From Marchantia polymorpha subsp. ruderalis (Eukaryota > Streptophyta > Marchantiopsida > Marchantiales > Marchantiaceae), in assembly GCA_037833965.1 (NCBI GenBank), contig AP031355.1, positions 25,445,501 to 25,509,500 of the forward strand: a stretch of DNA of 64,000 nt, read 5' to 3'. The notes below the pieces were generated by a model. The model saw nothing but the letters and a program-made list of their open reading frames with translations. It did no database searches and was not told the origin of the DNA. A program made the position numbers and the translations under genes. Position 1 is the first letter of the stretch. Every line of letters starts with the position of its first letter. Positions 24,921 to 35,952 of the stretch are shown here, piece after piece.

Positions 24921-25118
24921 ATACCTTTCTCGGCCTTTTGGCTAAGATCAAGTGTAGTATCTGTTCTTATCAGTTTAATATCTGATACGAGGGTCATCGA
25001 CCCTCACGATATTAATCTTATTTCTTTCAGGGTGCGATCCTAATCGAGCAGCTTGCTGCCTGGGGGTCGCCAGCGTCGCCTTGGTATTGCACTATCTCCT
25101 AGGCCGGCGCAGCCCACC
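24921..25118 (+). ncRNA. U2: U2 spliceosomal snRNA
   Basis: The sequence begins ATACCTTTCTCGGCCTTTTG and continues with the near-invariant plant U2 5' half. The branch-point recognition hexamer GTAGTA is at 24954-24959, stem-loop IIa (CTTATCAGTTTAATATCTG) follows, and the IIb hairpin GAGGGTCATCGACCCTC is next. Stem III has the GCAGCTTGCTGC hairpin, and stem IV is CCTTGG/CCTAGG around TATTGCACTATCT. The RNA should end near GCGCAGCCCACC, about 198 bases long, the normal size. The expected Sm site (A-U5/6-G) is represented only by TTATTTCTTTCAGG, with C interrupting the U-tract. The RNA base-pairs with intron branch sites in the spliceosome. Identity is certain; whether this copy is expressed is not shown. 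Confidence 0.93.
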
Positions 25119-25385
25119 CTCCTCCAATGAGGAGACCCAATGTAACACAACCAGGATGATGACTGCCGGTGTGACGAGCTTTTAGTTTTACGAATCTATG
25201 GGTGCTCGCGAATCGTGAATCCCTTTCTCGACCTGAAAAACATCGGGAAACTAAATGCCGATATAAATATCGTTATAATTGTGTGTCTAAGTTCTATCTG
25301 GGTTCTTACGATACAACGCTTTTCGATGTGGAAGTCCTGGAAGTGTTGAAATTGCCTCAACGTCGCGTTGCCAGACGGATTTTTT

Positions 25386-25470
25386 TAGGGTGCGATCCCA
25401 ATCGGGCAGCTTGCAGTCTGAGGGTCGTCAATGTCGCCCAGGTATTGCACTACCTCCAGGGCCCGAGAAA
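25386..25470 (+). pseudogene. Truncated copy of the U2 snRNA 3' half
   Basis: GGGTGCGATCCCAATCGGGC, then GCAGCTTGCAGTC, GAGGGTCGTCAATGTCGCC and GGTATTGCACTACCTCC, match stems III and IV of the intact U2 gene upstream with scattered changes. The conserved 5' half (branch-site recognition, stems I and II) is absent. Similarity continues past the RNA end into the flank (CATCCTCC, GAGAAACCAAT), so the copy arose from genomic duplication and not only from RNA. Confidence 0.8.
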
Positions 25471-25699
25471 ATCATCCTCCCTCTCGAGAAACCAATCAAA
25501 GGAAACAGAAATTAACTTCACCCCAGGCACCTCTGATTTCAATGAGTTTGGATATCTGTGTAGGAGTGAATGTAACAATGGACTTCACTATCGTAGAATG
25601 TCCGTAGCTGCTCGTTCGATGCCCATGGACAACATTAGACATTATCACGAATGGTTGGAACTTCACTGGAGGTGCATGTGCTCTAATGTCTCGGGTTTG

Positions 25700-25775
25700 C
25701 GAGTGTCGCTGGATCCAGCACCAGCTGCTTGACCGGCGCAGCCCTCTCTCCTCTCACTCACGAGGACATCAAACA
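25700..25775 (+). pseudogene. Second, more degraded copy of the U2 3' end and flank
   Basis: TGTCGCTGGATCCAGCACC followed by CCGGCGCAGCCC (25733-25744) and CTCCTC...GAGGACATCAAACAATG parallels the 3' end of the U2 gene (CCGGCGCAGCCC at 25104-25115) and its downstream flank. Stem IV is barely recognisable and the rest of U2 is missing. Confidence 0.6.
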
Positions 25776-26209
25776 ATGCAATTAGAACAGCAATTTTACA
25801 ACAGCAGTGACATAATCATAACACTTCACCGCCTCTCTTTTGCAGACCATCGATTTACTCCTTGTAGTTAAAATTTAGTCACACCGACTTCAACCTTTGG
25901 GAAGGTGGGACGAATACTTCTATTGGACTCCAGGTGCTAGGACCTGGAAATAATCTGTTGACACAAATGATCACCTTTCTTGTCTGTACTTTATTGAATC
26001 ACTCCTAGTGTCGATACGGTCTATCTGATCGATCGAGATACCGATTTACTTCAAAATACACCACAGGATTGATCGATAGTAGGTTCTCCCAAGCATCAGA
26101 GGAACGAACGTAGATCAATGTGTCGCTGTCAGGTTCCATGACTCTGAGTTTGGAACTGGAATTTGGTCACCTGAATTGAAAAATCAGGAGAATGGTTGAT
26201 ACCCGACAT
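25776..26209. other. Intergenic, nothing recognised
   Basis: Short spacer between the U2 remnants and the end of the minus-strand F-box/kelch-like ORF; probably contains that gene's 3' region. Confidence 0.5.
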
Positions 26210-27766
26210 TTACTGCGGATTCATGCCAGGCCGAGGGTCGAATACAATTCCTCGAAAATCGATCAGTCCTGTGACATGGACGAGTTTCATCCAGTCTGCT
26301 CGGAAGTGGTTCAGCTGCTGGATAGACGGACCCAATCTCCCAGAGCGTCCATCGTGTGTATCACTTGCCGTCGTTGTTGTTGTGTCGTGCATGGATGATG
26401 AAGTCCACTCTTTACTTCCGAGGGAGAATCGAGCAATCTCTCCGGTAAGGACACTGAAGAACAGCAAATGATCGTCGCTGGAATCAGCAAAGACACGTAG
26501 AAAACTCCTGCAGCTTCCCTCTTCTGTTTTTTCGGAAGCCGTCGACTGCTGTGATGGTGTTCGACGATTGCCGCTGTTGCTGGAGGTTCTGCAAACGTCG
26601 AATTGGCTGGATCTGGCTTCATCTTTCGTGCATTCTTGAGGTGGATTACCGTGCAGTCTCAGAAACATGTCTGCAGGCATGGATGCCAGCTTAGTCAAGG
26701 AGAGCGGTGGATTCTTCGTCTCCGAGTGAGATTCCTGCTTCCATGGAGCTGCTGCAGGTTTGGATGCGTGGTTGAGTCCTTTGCGGGCTGATTGTTGTTG
26801 TTGTCGCCGGCGAAGAAGGGGCGAATTGGACGAGGACTTCGACGGGTCATCCAAGTTCAGAGAGGGCAACGAGTAAATGCTGCATCCAAGGCAGTGGAGG
26901 TCCTCGTCGTCTCTCTCCACGACGACGAGGAGCAGCTCTCCGTTTCTCTTGAACGCTTCGGTCCACGAAGCTCCTCTGATCAGACTGCTCTCATCGTCCC
27001 GTCCGCCGCCGCACCGACGGAGCGCTTGCACTCTCGTCGTCGCCCGCCGCCACGAGGTGCTAGAAATGGCCTCCGACATGCTCAGGCTCGCACTCGCGTG
27101 CTGGAATCTCTCCAGCGCCGTGCTGCTGGCGATCCTCATCTTCACCGGGAAGGGACATCTGAGCCGAGTCCAGTCCCGTACCTCAGACGAGTACCTGTAA
27201 ATCTTCATCTCCGCCGATGCGCCGGGAGGCGGCGCACGAGCAGGTGTCGTGGTGACATACAAATGGTAGGACCCGGCAGACACGTCGTGCACCTGGACCT
27301 GGACCGGAGTCAGATGGATCTCGTGCTTGCCGCTCTCCAGATCGACATAAGGAGGCAGTTTGTGGACCTTTCCAGTGACAGGGTTGCAGGCCCAGATCTG
27401 CAGGCCGAATGTCATCGAGCGATGTCGGCTCGTCGGTCTCACACCGTAGCAGAAGATGAGCCCACTTGCGCTTTCTTCTGCCAGGTTGAGGCGGTACTGC
27501 GATCCGAGCTCCCTCTGGATATTCCTCAGAGCATTGTGCGCCGGCTCGTAAAACGAGTTCGTGTGTGAGTCGTACATGAGCACCTCGTGTGCGAGGGTGT
27601 ACATCAGAATCCATCTTCTTCTGCTCTCTTCCGCTCTCTTCGGGTTCTCCTCCTTCTCCTTCTTCGTCTCTCTCGCTCGAGGCTCCCAGACCACCGCCTT
27701 CTTCAAGCTCGTTGCAGCACATCGTGCCGAGTCCAGAGTCCTCGTTACGACCACCGATCGGGCCAT
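26210..27766 (-). CDS. F-box/kelch-like protein, no F-box found
   Basis: One uninterrupted 518-codon frame, GC-rich like the other genes here. After a charged N-terminal stretch (about 30-50, Lys/Glu/Arg-rich) comes RRRWILMYTLAHEVLMYDSH. This resembles the first strand after the F-box in land-plant F-box/kelch proteins (W-x-LMYT...YD). Further kelch-like blades follow: FGLQIWACNPVTGKVHKLPP, SAEMKIYRYSSEVRDWTRL and HCLGCSIYSLPSLNL. The C-terminal half is Ser-rich and low in recognisable motifs. Neither this frame nor the upstream minus strand shows an LP-x-E-x-L-type F-box. It may be a truncated member, may have an upstream exon I missed, or the start may be wrong. If real, family members are SCF ubiquitin-ligase substrate adaptors; that role is unproven here. 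The opposite-strand ORFs overlapping it look like shadows. Confidence 0.6.
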   Translation of the reverse strand: MARSVVVTRTLDSARCAATSLKKAVVWEPRARETKKEKEENPKRAEESRRRWILMYTLAHEVLMYDSHTNSFYEPAHNALRNIQRELGSQYRLNLAEESASGLIFCYGVRPTSRHRSMTFGLQIWACNPVTGKVHKLPPYVDLESGKHEIHLTPVQVQVHDVSAGSYHLYVTTTPARAPPPGASAEMKIYRYSSEVRDWTRLRCPFPVKMRIASSTALERFQHASASLSMSEAISSTSWRRATTRVQALRRCGGGRDDESSLIRGASWTEAFKRNGELLLVVVERDDEDLHCLGCSIYSLPSLNLDDPSKSSSNSPLLRRRQQQQSARKGLNHASKPAAAPWKQESHSETKNPPLSLTKLASMPADMFLRLHGNPPQECTKDEARSSQFDVCRTSSNSGNRRTPSQQSTASEKTEEGSCRSFLRVFADSSDDHLLFFSVLTGEIARFSLGSKEWTSSSMHDTTTTTASDTHDGRSGRLGPSIQQLNHFRADWMKLVHVTGLIDFRGIVFDPRPGMNPQ

Positions 27767-30700
27767 CTCGAATTCTCAAGCAAGAATGTCAGAGCAGTCG
27801 CGCAGAGCTCGTTACAGTCCTCACAATCTCCTTCTGACAGTGTGAATCTCACGAAGGACGCAATGCTCTCGTGAAATGTGAGACCGAGTGGAGACCTTGC
27901 TCAATGTGATAACACTTGAGATGGCGGTGAACGATGACAAATGCCCCAACGGATCGTGGACGTTCCACTGGGAAGCCAACGGGAGCAGCGACTGTGAATT
28001 TGAACCTCCTTCTGGTCGACCGTTTTCACTCAGGCCTTCGGTGGTTCAGCGTCGGGATGAGGATCGGAGAGCTGCTTCTGACTGAATCGTACTCCCCTTC
28101 AGCTCGATAAAGTCCATGTCCGAAGAGATCCGATTCTGGGCTGCTCGTTTTCGAAGGATTTCATCTCAGCGTTATTTTTATCATGCCTTATTTTGAACTT
28201 CCTGGATGGCATTCCGATGGCTCCTCGCACCGAACCTGAGAAAATTACGTCTCTTCGAATTTGAACGCATCCTTTGGGCTGCGGTTGAGCGAAGGTTCTG
28301 GGAATCAGCGAGGGTCATACTTGCAGCTGCGGGCCTTATAGGTGAGGAGAATTTGAGGTATTTCATGCACAAAATGCTCGCTGGCATATCGATGGAGCGA
28401 CATTCAGGGCCGACGATGCCAATTATGTGGTGCCAGCATAAAAGGCGCGTCCATCACTTCGCAATCTGTCAGTCCCGGCAATTCAACGTAATCTTTCAAG
28501 AGTTCACGAGACTGAAGGCTCTCGTCAAAGTCTGGTAGTTTGATTATCCTGGTGGGCAAAAGGCGATGGACCACGGATGACAAATTCATACAAACAGAAC
28601 ACAAAACCAGTCAGAGTCCCCACGACAAATAGTTATCTGTTGGTATGAAAGAAATACATGCATTGGTAGACAGAGTATATATAAAGAGTAGACACTTAAC
28701 TCTAAATTAGCTTTAGTGATTCAACCCAAACGTTTTTCACAGCATATCATAGTTATAAAAGATTCATCGAAGATTAAAAAGTTTATCCAACAACAACACG
28801 TTCATTCCAGTGTTAGGAAGTCTAAATTTTATTTAGTAATATCCTGTACAGAAGTCTTATAAACTAGAGTAAACTTAGAGTATTTTCTGGGCTAAACTTG
28901 ACATGAGTTATTTCATAATCTCTAAATTATAGTCAACCATACTTCAGTCCTAATACACGACATACTAGCACAAACCTAACGTGCTTCAGTTTATAAAGAA
29001 GAGTTAATTAAATCTTTACCTTAATCTAAACATTAATAGATTTTAGTCATGAAGAAAAATTAAGGATAGCTATTGACTTGTACTTCTGATTTCATGTAAC
29101 ATTTTTTCCAGAAAGCATCATTGTGATATAAATATATTTGAGATTAGATCAAATATTAACCTTTACTAGCTTGATACATCATCACTTAAATTTATCGAAG
29201 GTAGAATTTTTTAAATCACGCGAATGATCAAGGTATGGCAGCTCTAGCTTTACAATCTAGAATGATAGTCGCAACAAGTAATATATTCCATTACTTTCAC
29301 GTACAAAATCACTATACTCAAGCAAACTTGTGAGCGTAAGTTTCTATATTCTCAACGTACCAAGAATTCTACGTCGCCACTCAAAACGTGCTAGTGTTAG
29401 TGTAGGTAATTTGCGCTAACCTGCTTGTTGCTGCTATTACTTGATGATTAATCATCTCTTTGTCTCCGCATACATCTTGAAGCAGTTTTTGTAAATTGAA
29501 ATGCCAAGAAGTTATAAGCATTTATGATCACTCGCTTTATAACTGAAGAGTCTCAAATCTTTCCACCTTTTTATAAAATCAGGAACAAAATCTGTAACAC
29601 AATTTCAGTTAACATCTAATTAGCAGCATCATCAAAGTCAATCAAAATGTAAGAATAAGCCAAACAGAATTCTAAGCTATCATTTTTAAGATTATGACTC
29701 AAGCTCACATATTTAGTTTTATACCTGCAGAGATGATTTTTAACATACAAAAGCTAAAAAGCTCATGCTGAGGATATATTCATGCTTGTTGAAGAAGTTG
29801 GCTCAATTTTATATTTATTGACTTTCACAACCTCTGGATTTTTGTATTGATTGACTTTCAAGACCTATTAATTTTCATATTGACTGACTTTCGGTAGTCA
29901 CTGAACTTTTCCGTTTGTAACTAAAAGCATATATTTTGGATTCTATGCATTTCTTTACTTCAATTGAAGAATTCTAGTTTTCTGTGTAATATACTTACAA
30001 GATTTTTCTAACGATTTATGATGTATTTCAATAAACATACAAATAGATTATACATGGAATGTTGGTAGTAGAGAATAATAATGGTGGATTTATAAACGTT
30101 ACGTGCGTAAAAATTTGTGCCATGTCACCTCCTTTTGGAAAGACATTCTCCAAGGATGAGAAGAATGAAAGCTCATGTTCAAGCAATGAAAGCTCGCTCT
30201 AGATGCATAAGAATTAAAGAATTTCTGTTAGCATGAAGAAGTAGGTTTTACCTCGTTGATATTTCCATTCTGATTATAAGAAAGCCATCCGAACAAACGA
30301 ATTGCAATTGAGAAACATACATTATAAAAACCGATCTACATTCCCTAACGTGTATAGACTCTCAACATCTCAAGTTTCGGTTCTTTCAAACAGATATTTA
30401 TGAATTCTGGACTAGAAGACAATAACATGAAGAGTGAGACTAATATCATCTGAATCTAATCTATTGTGAGACCCAATTTGGGGACATGATATTTGAAATT
30501 TGATCTGCTTCCTTGTTTTTGTGGAGATTTGACTTCAGTTTGGCAACAATTTAGCGACAAAAAAAAAATCAAAAGGCAAGATTCTGAAATTGCAAAAGAA
30601 ATGATTGCATACTTCAGAAGTTAAAATAATGTAGCCCATGTCTTTAGTTTTAGCCCATGTCCCTAAGTTACTTTGTCGCGGGCCATTGCATGGAAATTGA

Positions 30701-30835
30701 GAACAAACTGACGAAATATCCACTTTACCAGTGGGAAACCTTCATCAATAATTACATCTACTTGGAATAGCAAAACAACGAAATGAGCCAAAGTTATGTC
30801 ACCATGAAACTTGTGTGCAGGTTTACATAATCGTA
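27767..30835. other. Intergenic, mostly AT-rich
   Basis: 27767-28550 is moderately GC-rich and includes the upstream region of the F-box/kelch-like ORF. A plus-strand ORF of 110 codons at 28206-28538 is not recognised. From about 28600 to 30500 the DNA is AT-rich with no coding signal. Confidence 0.55.
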
Positions 30836-33175
30836 TCAGATACAGAATCTGAACTCTCGTATGTCAGAATAATCTTGCCCATCCATTACCATCTCGTCGG
30901 TACCTTCAGAATCGTAGTCTTTGGTCAATGCCAACAGGTCCTGCGCAGCACTAGATTCTTCAACTTCAGTGGTCGCCTGGTCACTCAATGCCAATGAGTC
31001 CTGAGGTACCTCAGAACCATTGGTGGTCTCGTTGGACAGAAAACTCCCAGATGGCTTAAGCTTGTTCCAACTGGCGGCACATGCCTCCAGGGCCTCGGCC
31101 TTTCTTTGTACTGCCGTATTCCACCTGTTTTTTATGCCATTATCGGACCTGCAGATGGTGCACATTTCATACAGCCGAATTATCTTAATACGAGTTTCCA
31201 CGAAATTTTGACTTATAACGTAGACAGTGAGAACACAATTGAGAGGGAATGCATGTACCTGCCAGGAAGTAGCTTGGATATCTCAGCCCACTTGTTTCCA
31301 AACCGCTTGTGAGCCAAAAACAGCATCATATCTTCTGCCTCTGTCCATGGCTCCCTCTTGATCTGGGGATCCAGATGATTGCACCATCTGTATAGAAAGA
31401 ATTTAGCAATTCAGGAAGTTGGATTGAAGCATCTCTCTCTCTCTCTCTCTATTAGAAATATGAATATAAATAAATATGTATAAGACGAAAGACGTCGTAG
31501 ATTCCTTTGCACTACAAGTTAAATAATGGTAATGGCAAATAGTGGTAATTATGGTGACGTTTTAACTGGAAGACAAGGATATTGAACGGAGTCCGTATGG
31601 TAAATGGGTATGGATATCCTGTATGCAAATGTCGAATTAAACGTCTGTGAACTGGTCAGTAATAACTGCTCTCTAAAGGAACTGTTAAGAGCTGTAGACT
31701 TAGGACGCTAGTTGAGACTTTCTTCAGATCAATGTAATAATGTGCAGAACGACATGTATCTACCACTAAAACACCCATTTGTATATAGCTTCATTAACAA
31801 TCAACTACAGATATATAGTGTAGATAACTGAGACGCACCTTTCTCGACATTGCTTCCCATTTCTGCCTGGTAGAGAGCGAGCGATGGCAGCCCATCGCTT
31901 CACTCCGAACATCGCCACCAGTTCAATCATGCGCTCGTCCTCCTGCGAATGAACCCATTGCAATTAGTGTCCAGAGTTACCCATTAGCAATGAGTAGGTC
32001 ATGGGTGCCTGAAACATCTAAGCATACACTGTATAACAAGACTGATAAACAAGATAAACTGAGTGTACAACAAGAAGGCTAGTCTTCGTCTTCTAACCTC
32101 CTTGGTCCAGTATCCTTTCACAAGAACGGGATTGAGCACTTTCTGCCACCGATGAAGACACTGAACGTCTGATCGGTTCGGTAAAGCCGCAGCTGCACAT
32201 GCCATGAGCTAAATGCATGAGATTTTCCACATTATAGCAAAGGTCTCCAGCTACTGAAATTGCCACATTCATGCATGATACATATATACCTCCCTTATTT
32301 ACACATACACTTACCGATCTGTTTCCAATTGCGCGCTTTGTGAAGGGCAACGGCCGCTCGTAAAGCATCATCCTGGCAACAATATGGTAAATTTTCAGAT
32401 AAAAATTAGATGCTATCAAATATCGCAGCTGATTTTTATCACTTCGTTACGCTCCACGTAAAAGTACCTTAGATAGGAGCGGGGAAGTAAAAACTGTCCT
32501 ATGACTAAGCTTGATCATGAATTAGCACGACCTCATAAGAAAGAGTTTGCACTTAAAGCTCATCACATTCAAGGTTCTCCTTCAACACATATTACTAAAG
32601 GATTGCCAACTGCGTGCATGTTGTTCAGACGAACGGTACTGAGGTCGTGATCGCTTGAAATGGTGAAAGTGGACACATGTTTGGACCTGCTAGTTCTAAA
32701 CAGATCCAAGATTGAAGCATTGACTTACATCCAGAAGTATAGTATTAGTTAGACTACAGTACTTACCTCCTCAATCGTCCAAGTTCTAATCTGCTTACGT
32801 GGTGGAGGCACATCATTAACTTTTGCCTTCCCCCTGGGACATCGAGAGCAGCCACAATTTTAGACTTCAGCTCAAATATTTGATTTAGCCATGATTTACT
32901 GGTGGTGGATTTCGCTTTATGTTGGTATCTGGAGTCAATTGCAAAAGTGAAATGTTGCTGCGAGCAAAACATAATGAATGTTCTTACTTCTCGGTGTGAT
33001 CCACGCGATCATTGACCAATATAATAGCTAGATCCGCCTCGCTAGAATTGCTGATGTCTCCGAGGCATCTCCTAGGCTCGAGTTTTGGCTCGCTAGAATT
33101 GCTGATGTCTCCGAGGCATCGCCTAGGCTCGAGTTTTGATATGGCTGAAGACGAAGTTCCCTCCATTTGTTCCAA
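30836..33175 (-). CDS. MYB3R: Three-repeat MYB (MYB3R/3R-MYB) transcription factor, 7 exons
   Basis: Exons from the start: 33175-32988, 32833-32767, 32372-32315, 32192-32098, 31942-31839, 31387-31259, 31148-30836. All have GT-AG borders and agreeing phases; the product is 317 residues. R1 (about 80-126) has WTIEEDDALRAAV and DVQCLHRWQKVLNP, R2 (about 131-178) has YWTKEEDERMIELV and GKQCRERWCNHLDP, R3 (about 182-232) has PWTEAEDMMLFLA and DNGIKNRWN. All nine helix Trp positions I can place are Trp. R1R2R3 proteins bind MSA elements (core AACGG) and control G2/M genes in plants. The tail after R3 is only about 80 acidic residues, far shorter than typical MYB3Rs. Exon 1 carries a 17-residue duplication. 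A second Met three codons in (33166) is an alternative start. Confidence 0.95.
33038..33139 (-). repeat. 51-bp in-frame tandem duplication in MYB3R exon 1
   Basis: Two adjacent 51-base units (33038-33088 and 33089-33139) differ at one base. On the coding strand each encodes the 17 residues KLEPRRCLGDISNSSE plus one more. The near identity argues for a recent event; the frame is kept. Confidence 0.95.
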
Positions 33176-33210
33176 CTCTAGTTCTCAAAAATATATTCTG
33201 CAATAATCCT

Positions 33211-33500
33211 TCAACTCTTTTTGTGTCAATCAATTGGTAACAGAATTGCTTAAATAGGATAAGAAGAGAAACTAGAGAGATGCGAAAAAAGCCAGAGATG
33301 AAAAGAAAGAAGAACCTTTCAATACTATCGAATGATTGTCAAAACTTTACTCTGTAATAACTATTCAATTTTCTTTTGTCACCCAATTGGTAACAGAGTT
33401 GCATAAATGGGATAAGAAGAGAAACTAAAGACACGCGAAAAAAGACAGAAGAAACTTTTAATATCATCGAATGATGGTGGCACGAATGATGGTCAAAACT
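33211..33500. repeat. Imperfect direct repeat, two units of about 135 bp, upstream of MYB3R
   Basis: Units at about 33211-33344 and 33365-33500 share CAATTGGTAACAGA, GGATAAGAAGAGAAACTA, GCGAAAAAAG and ATCGAATGAT, then end GTCAAAACT. They lie in the leader or promoter region of the MYB3R gene. Confidence 0.85.
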
Positions 33501-35952
33501 GTTATAGTCTAAACGGCAAGACAACTTCAACAGGTGTTGGCATATTTTTGTCTGATGCTATTCAAGCATCACCTCTCATCACAATTTTTCTTTCTTTATA
33601 TCACTGAGACTCATGATCGCTTTCATTGGATACACAACCGCAAGGTAAAGATGATTTCAAAGTGTTGGCATTAACATGTGCACTCGTCAAAACTTGCCTG
33701 TTATCTACATGATTGGAGGAGGGTGAGTTTGATCACAAAACATGAGGCTCTCAGAGTTGAAGTACTCAGTTCTGTCTTATGTTCAGATAGCAGAACCTCA
33801 ACTCCAGAGCGTAGTGAGTAGCACTCACGGTTTTGAATAGCTCAAAATCATGGATTGCCTCAAATGTACAAAGCAGAGTATCAACAACCTTCACTCGTGG
33901 CACGGCCACGAAAGAATTACAATAGACCTACCGTATACTTCAACAAACCAACCTCAATGTGATCTTGATTGGGTTGAAACAAATTCACGAGAGTACTCGT
34001 GTTGACAGGGGACAAAGATGTGATTTGCACCAAGCAATAGCAGCAACAAGCTGGTACACTGACCAGTAAAGTTCAACGACCGGAAGGATATGCATGAAAT
34101 CATCAGCTGCAAGTACTTCATCATCTACTTGTTAACGTGTGGACATCGACAACTGCAACCTTAATTCAACACGTTAGTGGCAGAGCATCACGAGATCACA
34201 TGCACAACGTTGCGGAGCAGCGTGAAATCCAATCGCTCACCTGCAGCCGGTGCAGGAGCAGCAGCAACAACAGTTGCAGCAGTTGTCGGTGCCGGCGATC
34301 CCACGATCTCAACGATAAATCCTCAACAAGCTCTGCTCTACATGCTCCAGCAGCAGTCTTGAACGTTCTCTCTCAGTTCTCACCTGTCACAATGGCTCGA
34401 TCGACGCCGAGCGCTGGCTTTATATTGTAACGTGCAATCGCTCGTCCTCCTCCCTGTATCCTGCGAAACTTGCTCGAGATCCTCGAGCCTGAGGGAGTTT
34501 TGATTGCATTCTGCACGTTCAGCCACATTTCGAACACTTCCCCGTTAGACGAGAAGCCGCGGTTTCACGGCAACAGTTCTCTTTGCAACGTAACTCTTGA
34601 TTCAAAGGTGATTCAACGTTGCAGCTGGAGAGAGTTCGCACATTGGCTTTTGGCTATGTACATCTTCTTCTTCTCCGAGCTTCGATGCCTTTCCATGATG
34701 AGGTCAGTGAAGTATAATGTGCTCAGACTTCTTCACAAGCTTTGATTTTCAGCGAGGAAGATTTTTCACATGTGAATTAAGTTTTTCTCACTACTGGATT
34801 AGAGTTTCAAGCATGGTTCTGTGATGTACATTACGCAAAACAAGATCTCACATGTGTCGTTGATTAAGAAGCCTGACATTAGAAATCTTCGTAGGATTGA
34901 GATACAGTGAGTAGGATAGATTCCGGCTCGATCATAAACGAAAAAAGTTGGAAGTTCAACGAAGAATTTTAGAAGTATCGTAAGACTGTTTATGATTTTT
35001 TCGTTCGATCTTCCGCTACGTAGAAAGAGAATGGACTCATAAATTAAACGAACGTTTTTGGTGGAGATAACTGACACATAAGTTGGTGTGTGTCTCCCCC
35101 GTTTACTAAGGACAAACACAATGTCTGATAAATTATTTTCCTTCCAGGTTCAATACCTGTGATGCAGAGAATTCACAGATGTGAAGCATAGATGCATTGA
35201 ACATACTGATATCATTTGAATTCAATAGTTTTCTTGAGAGTTCAGATTACTAATCAGTCACATTCTGTCTATAAGACACTCCATAGAAACGAACTGAATT
35301 TCGCTATCTGGATTGAAGAGTTTGTACATGTCTTTTCTCTTTCGTACGATCGGGAGTTCCTGCTTTCGTTCCGTTACCTGACTAGAAAACTAATCAAAGT
35401 GACATTAATGTACTACATGGAATTTTAGTGAATTGCAATGATCATTGCAATGTCTGCCATTGACCTCAGGTGTCAATTCAATGAGGGATTCCGTAAATTC
35501 AGTACGTTGATTTTGACACGAGACAGAATGTAATCCAGGCACGAGAGGTGTTATTGTTCTAAGCATTGAGTTGCGAGCTTGGTTGTTTGATTCGAATGCT
35601 CAGCAGGTTCCAAGACATCTTCCAAGGAAGATCGGAAGAGAACTTTTAGACTTTTGTTGCGTCTTTGTTGTAAATAACAGATCCAAGTCCACGTCCAAGT
35701 TTCTACCCGTGCCATAAAGTTCATTACATTGCTTCTCGGATCACAAACATTCATACAAATACTCAAATTTGATGTTTCTATGAAGAATCAGTAGTATCTA
35801 TCTTTTTCTTACAATCTATCTTTCATGTCTAGTGTCAAGCAGAGGCCCGTCAAGCGAAAGGGGCTCCGCATTTTTTTCCAAGTCTTAAGCCAGCCTTCGC
35901 AGTGGAGAAAAGACATGGGCACCTGAATAATGAAGCATTCTGTCGTTATCAG
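33501..35952. other. Intergenic, no gene recognised
   Basis: Upstream region of MYB3R, then unassigned DNA. A CAG/GCA-rich stretch at about 34230-34360 gives Ala/Gln-rich ORFs on both strands that look compositional. An AACGG word at 33511 recalls the MSA core bound by MYB3R proteins, but a single core is weak evidence. Confidence 0.5.

Noticed and set aside
24597..25043. 148-codon ORF overlapping the U2 gene
   Set aside because: It reads through the promoter and body of the U2 snRNA, so it is a chance frame.
26792..27568. 258-codon plus-strand ORF
   Set aside because: Lies wholly antisense to the F-box/kelch-like frame in GC-rich DNA and has an Arg-rich, low-information sequence.
28206..28538. 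110-codon plus-strand ORF (begins MAFRWLLAPNLRKLRLFEFE)
   Set aside because: The residues look protein-like, but I recognise no family and see no splice partners; kept only as a note.
31432..31450. CT run as a possible CRISPR-like or regulatory array
   Set aside because: A simple dinucleotide microsatellite inside a MYB3R intron; no spacers or repeats of array type anywhere in the window.
34137..34430. Possible Ala/Gln-rich protein
   Set aside because: The CAG/GCA-rich tract opens frames in more than one register on both strands, the mark of a compositional effect.
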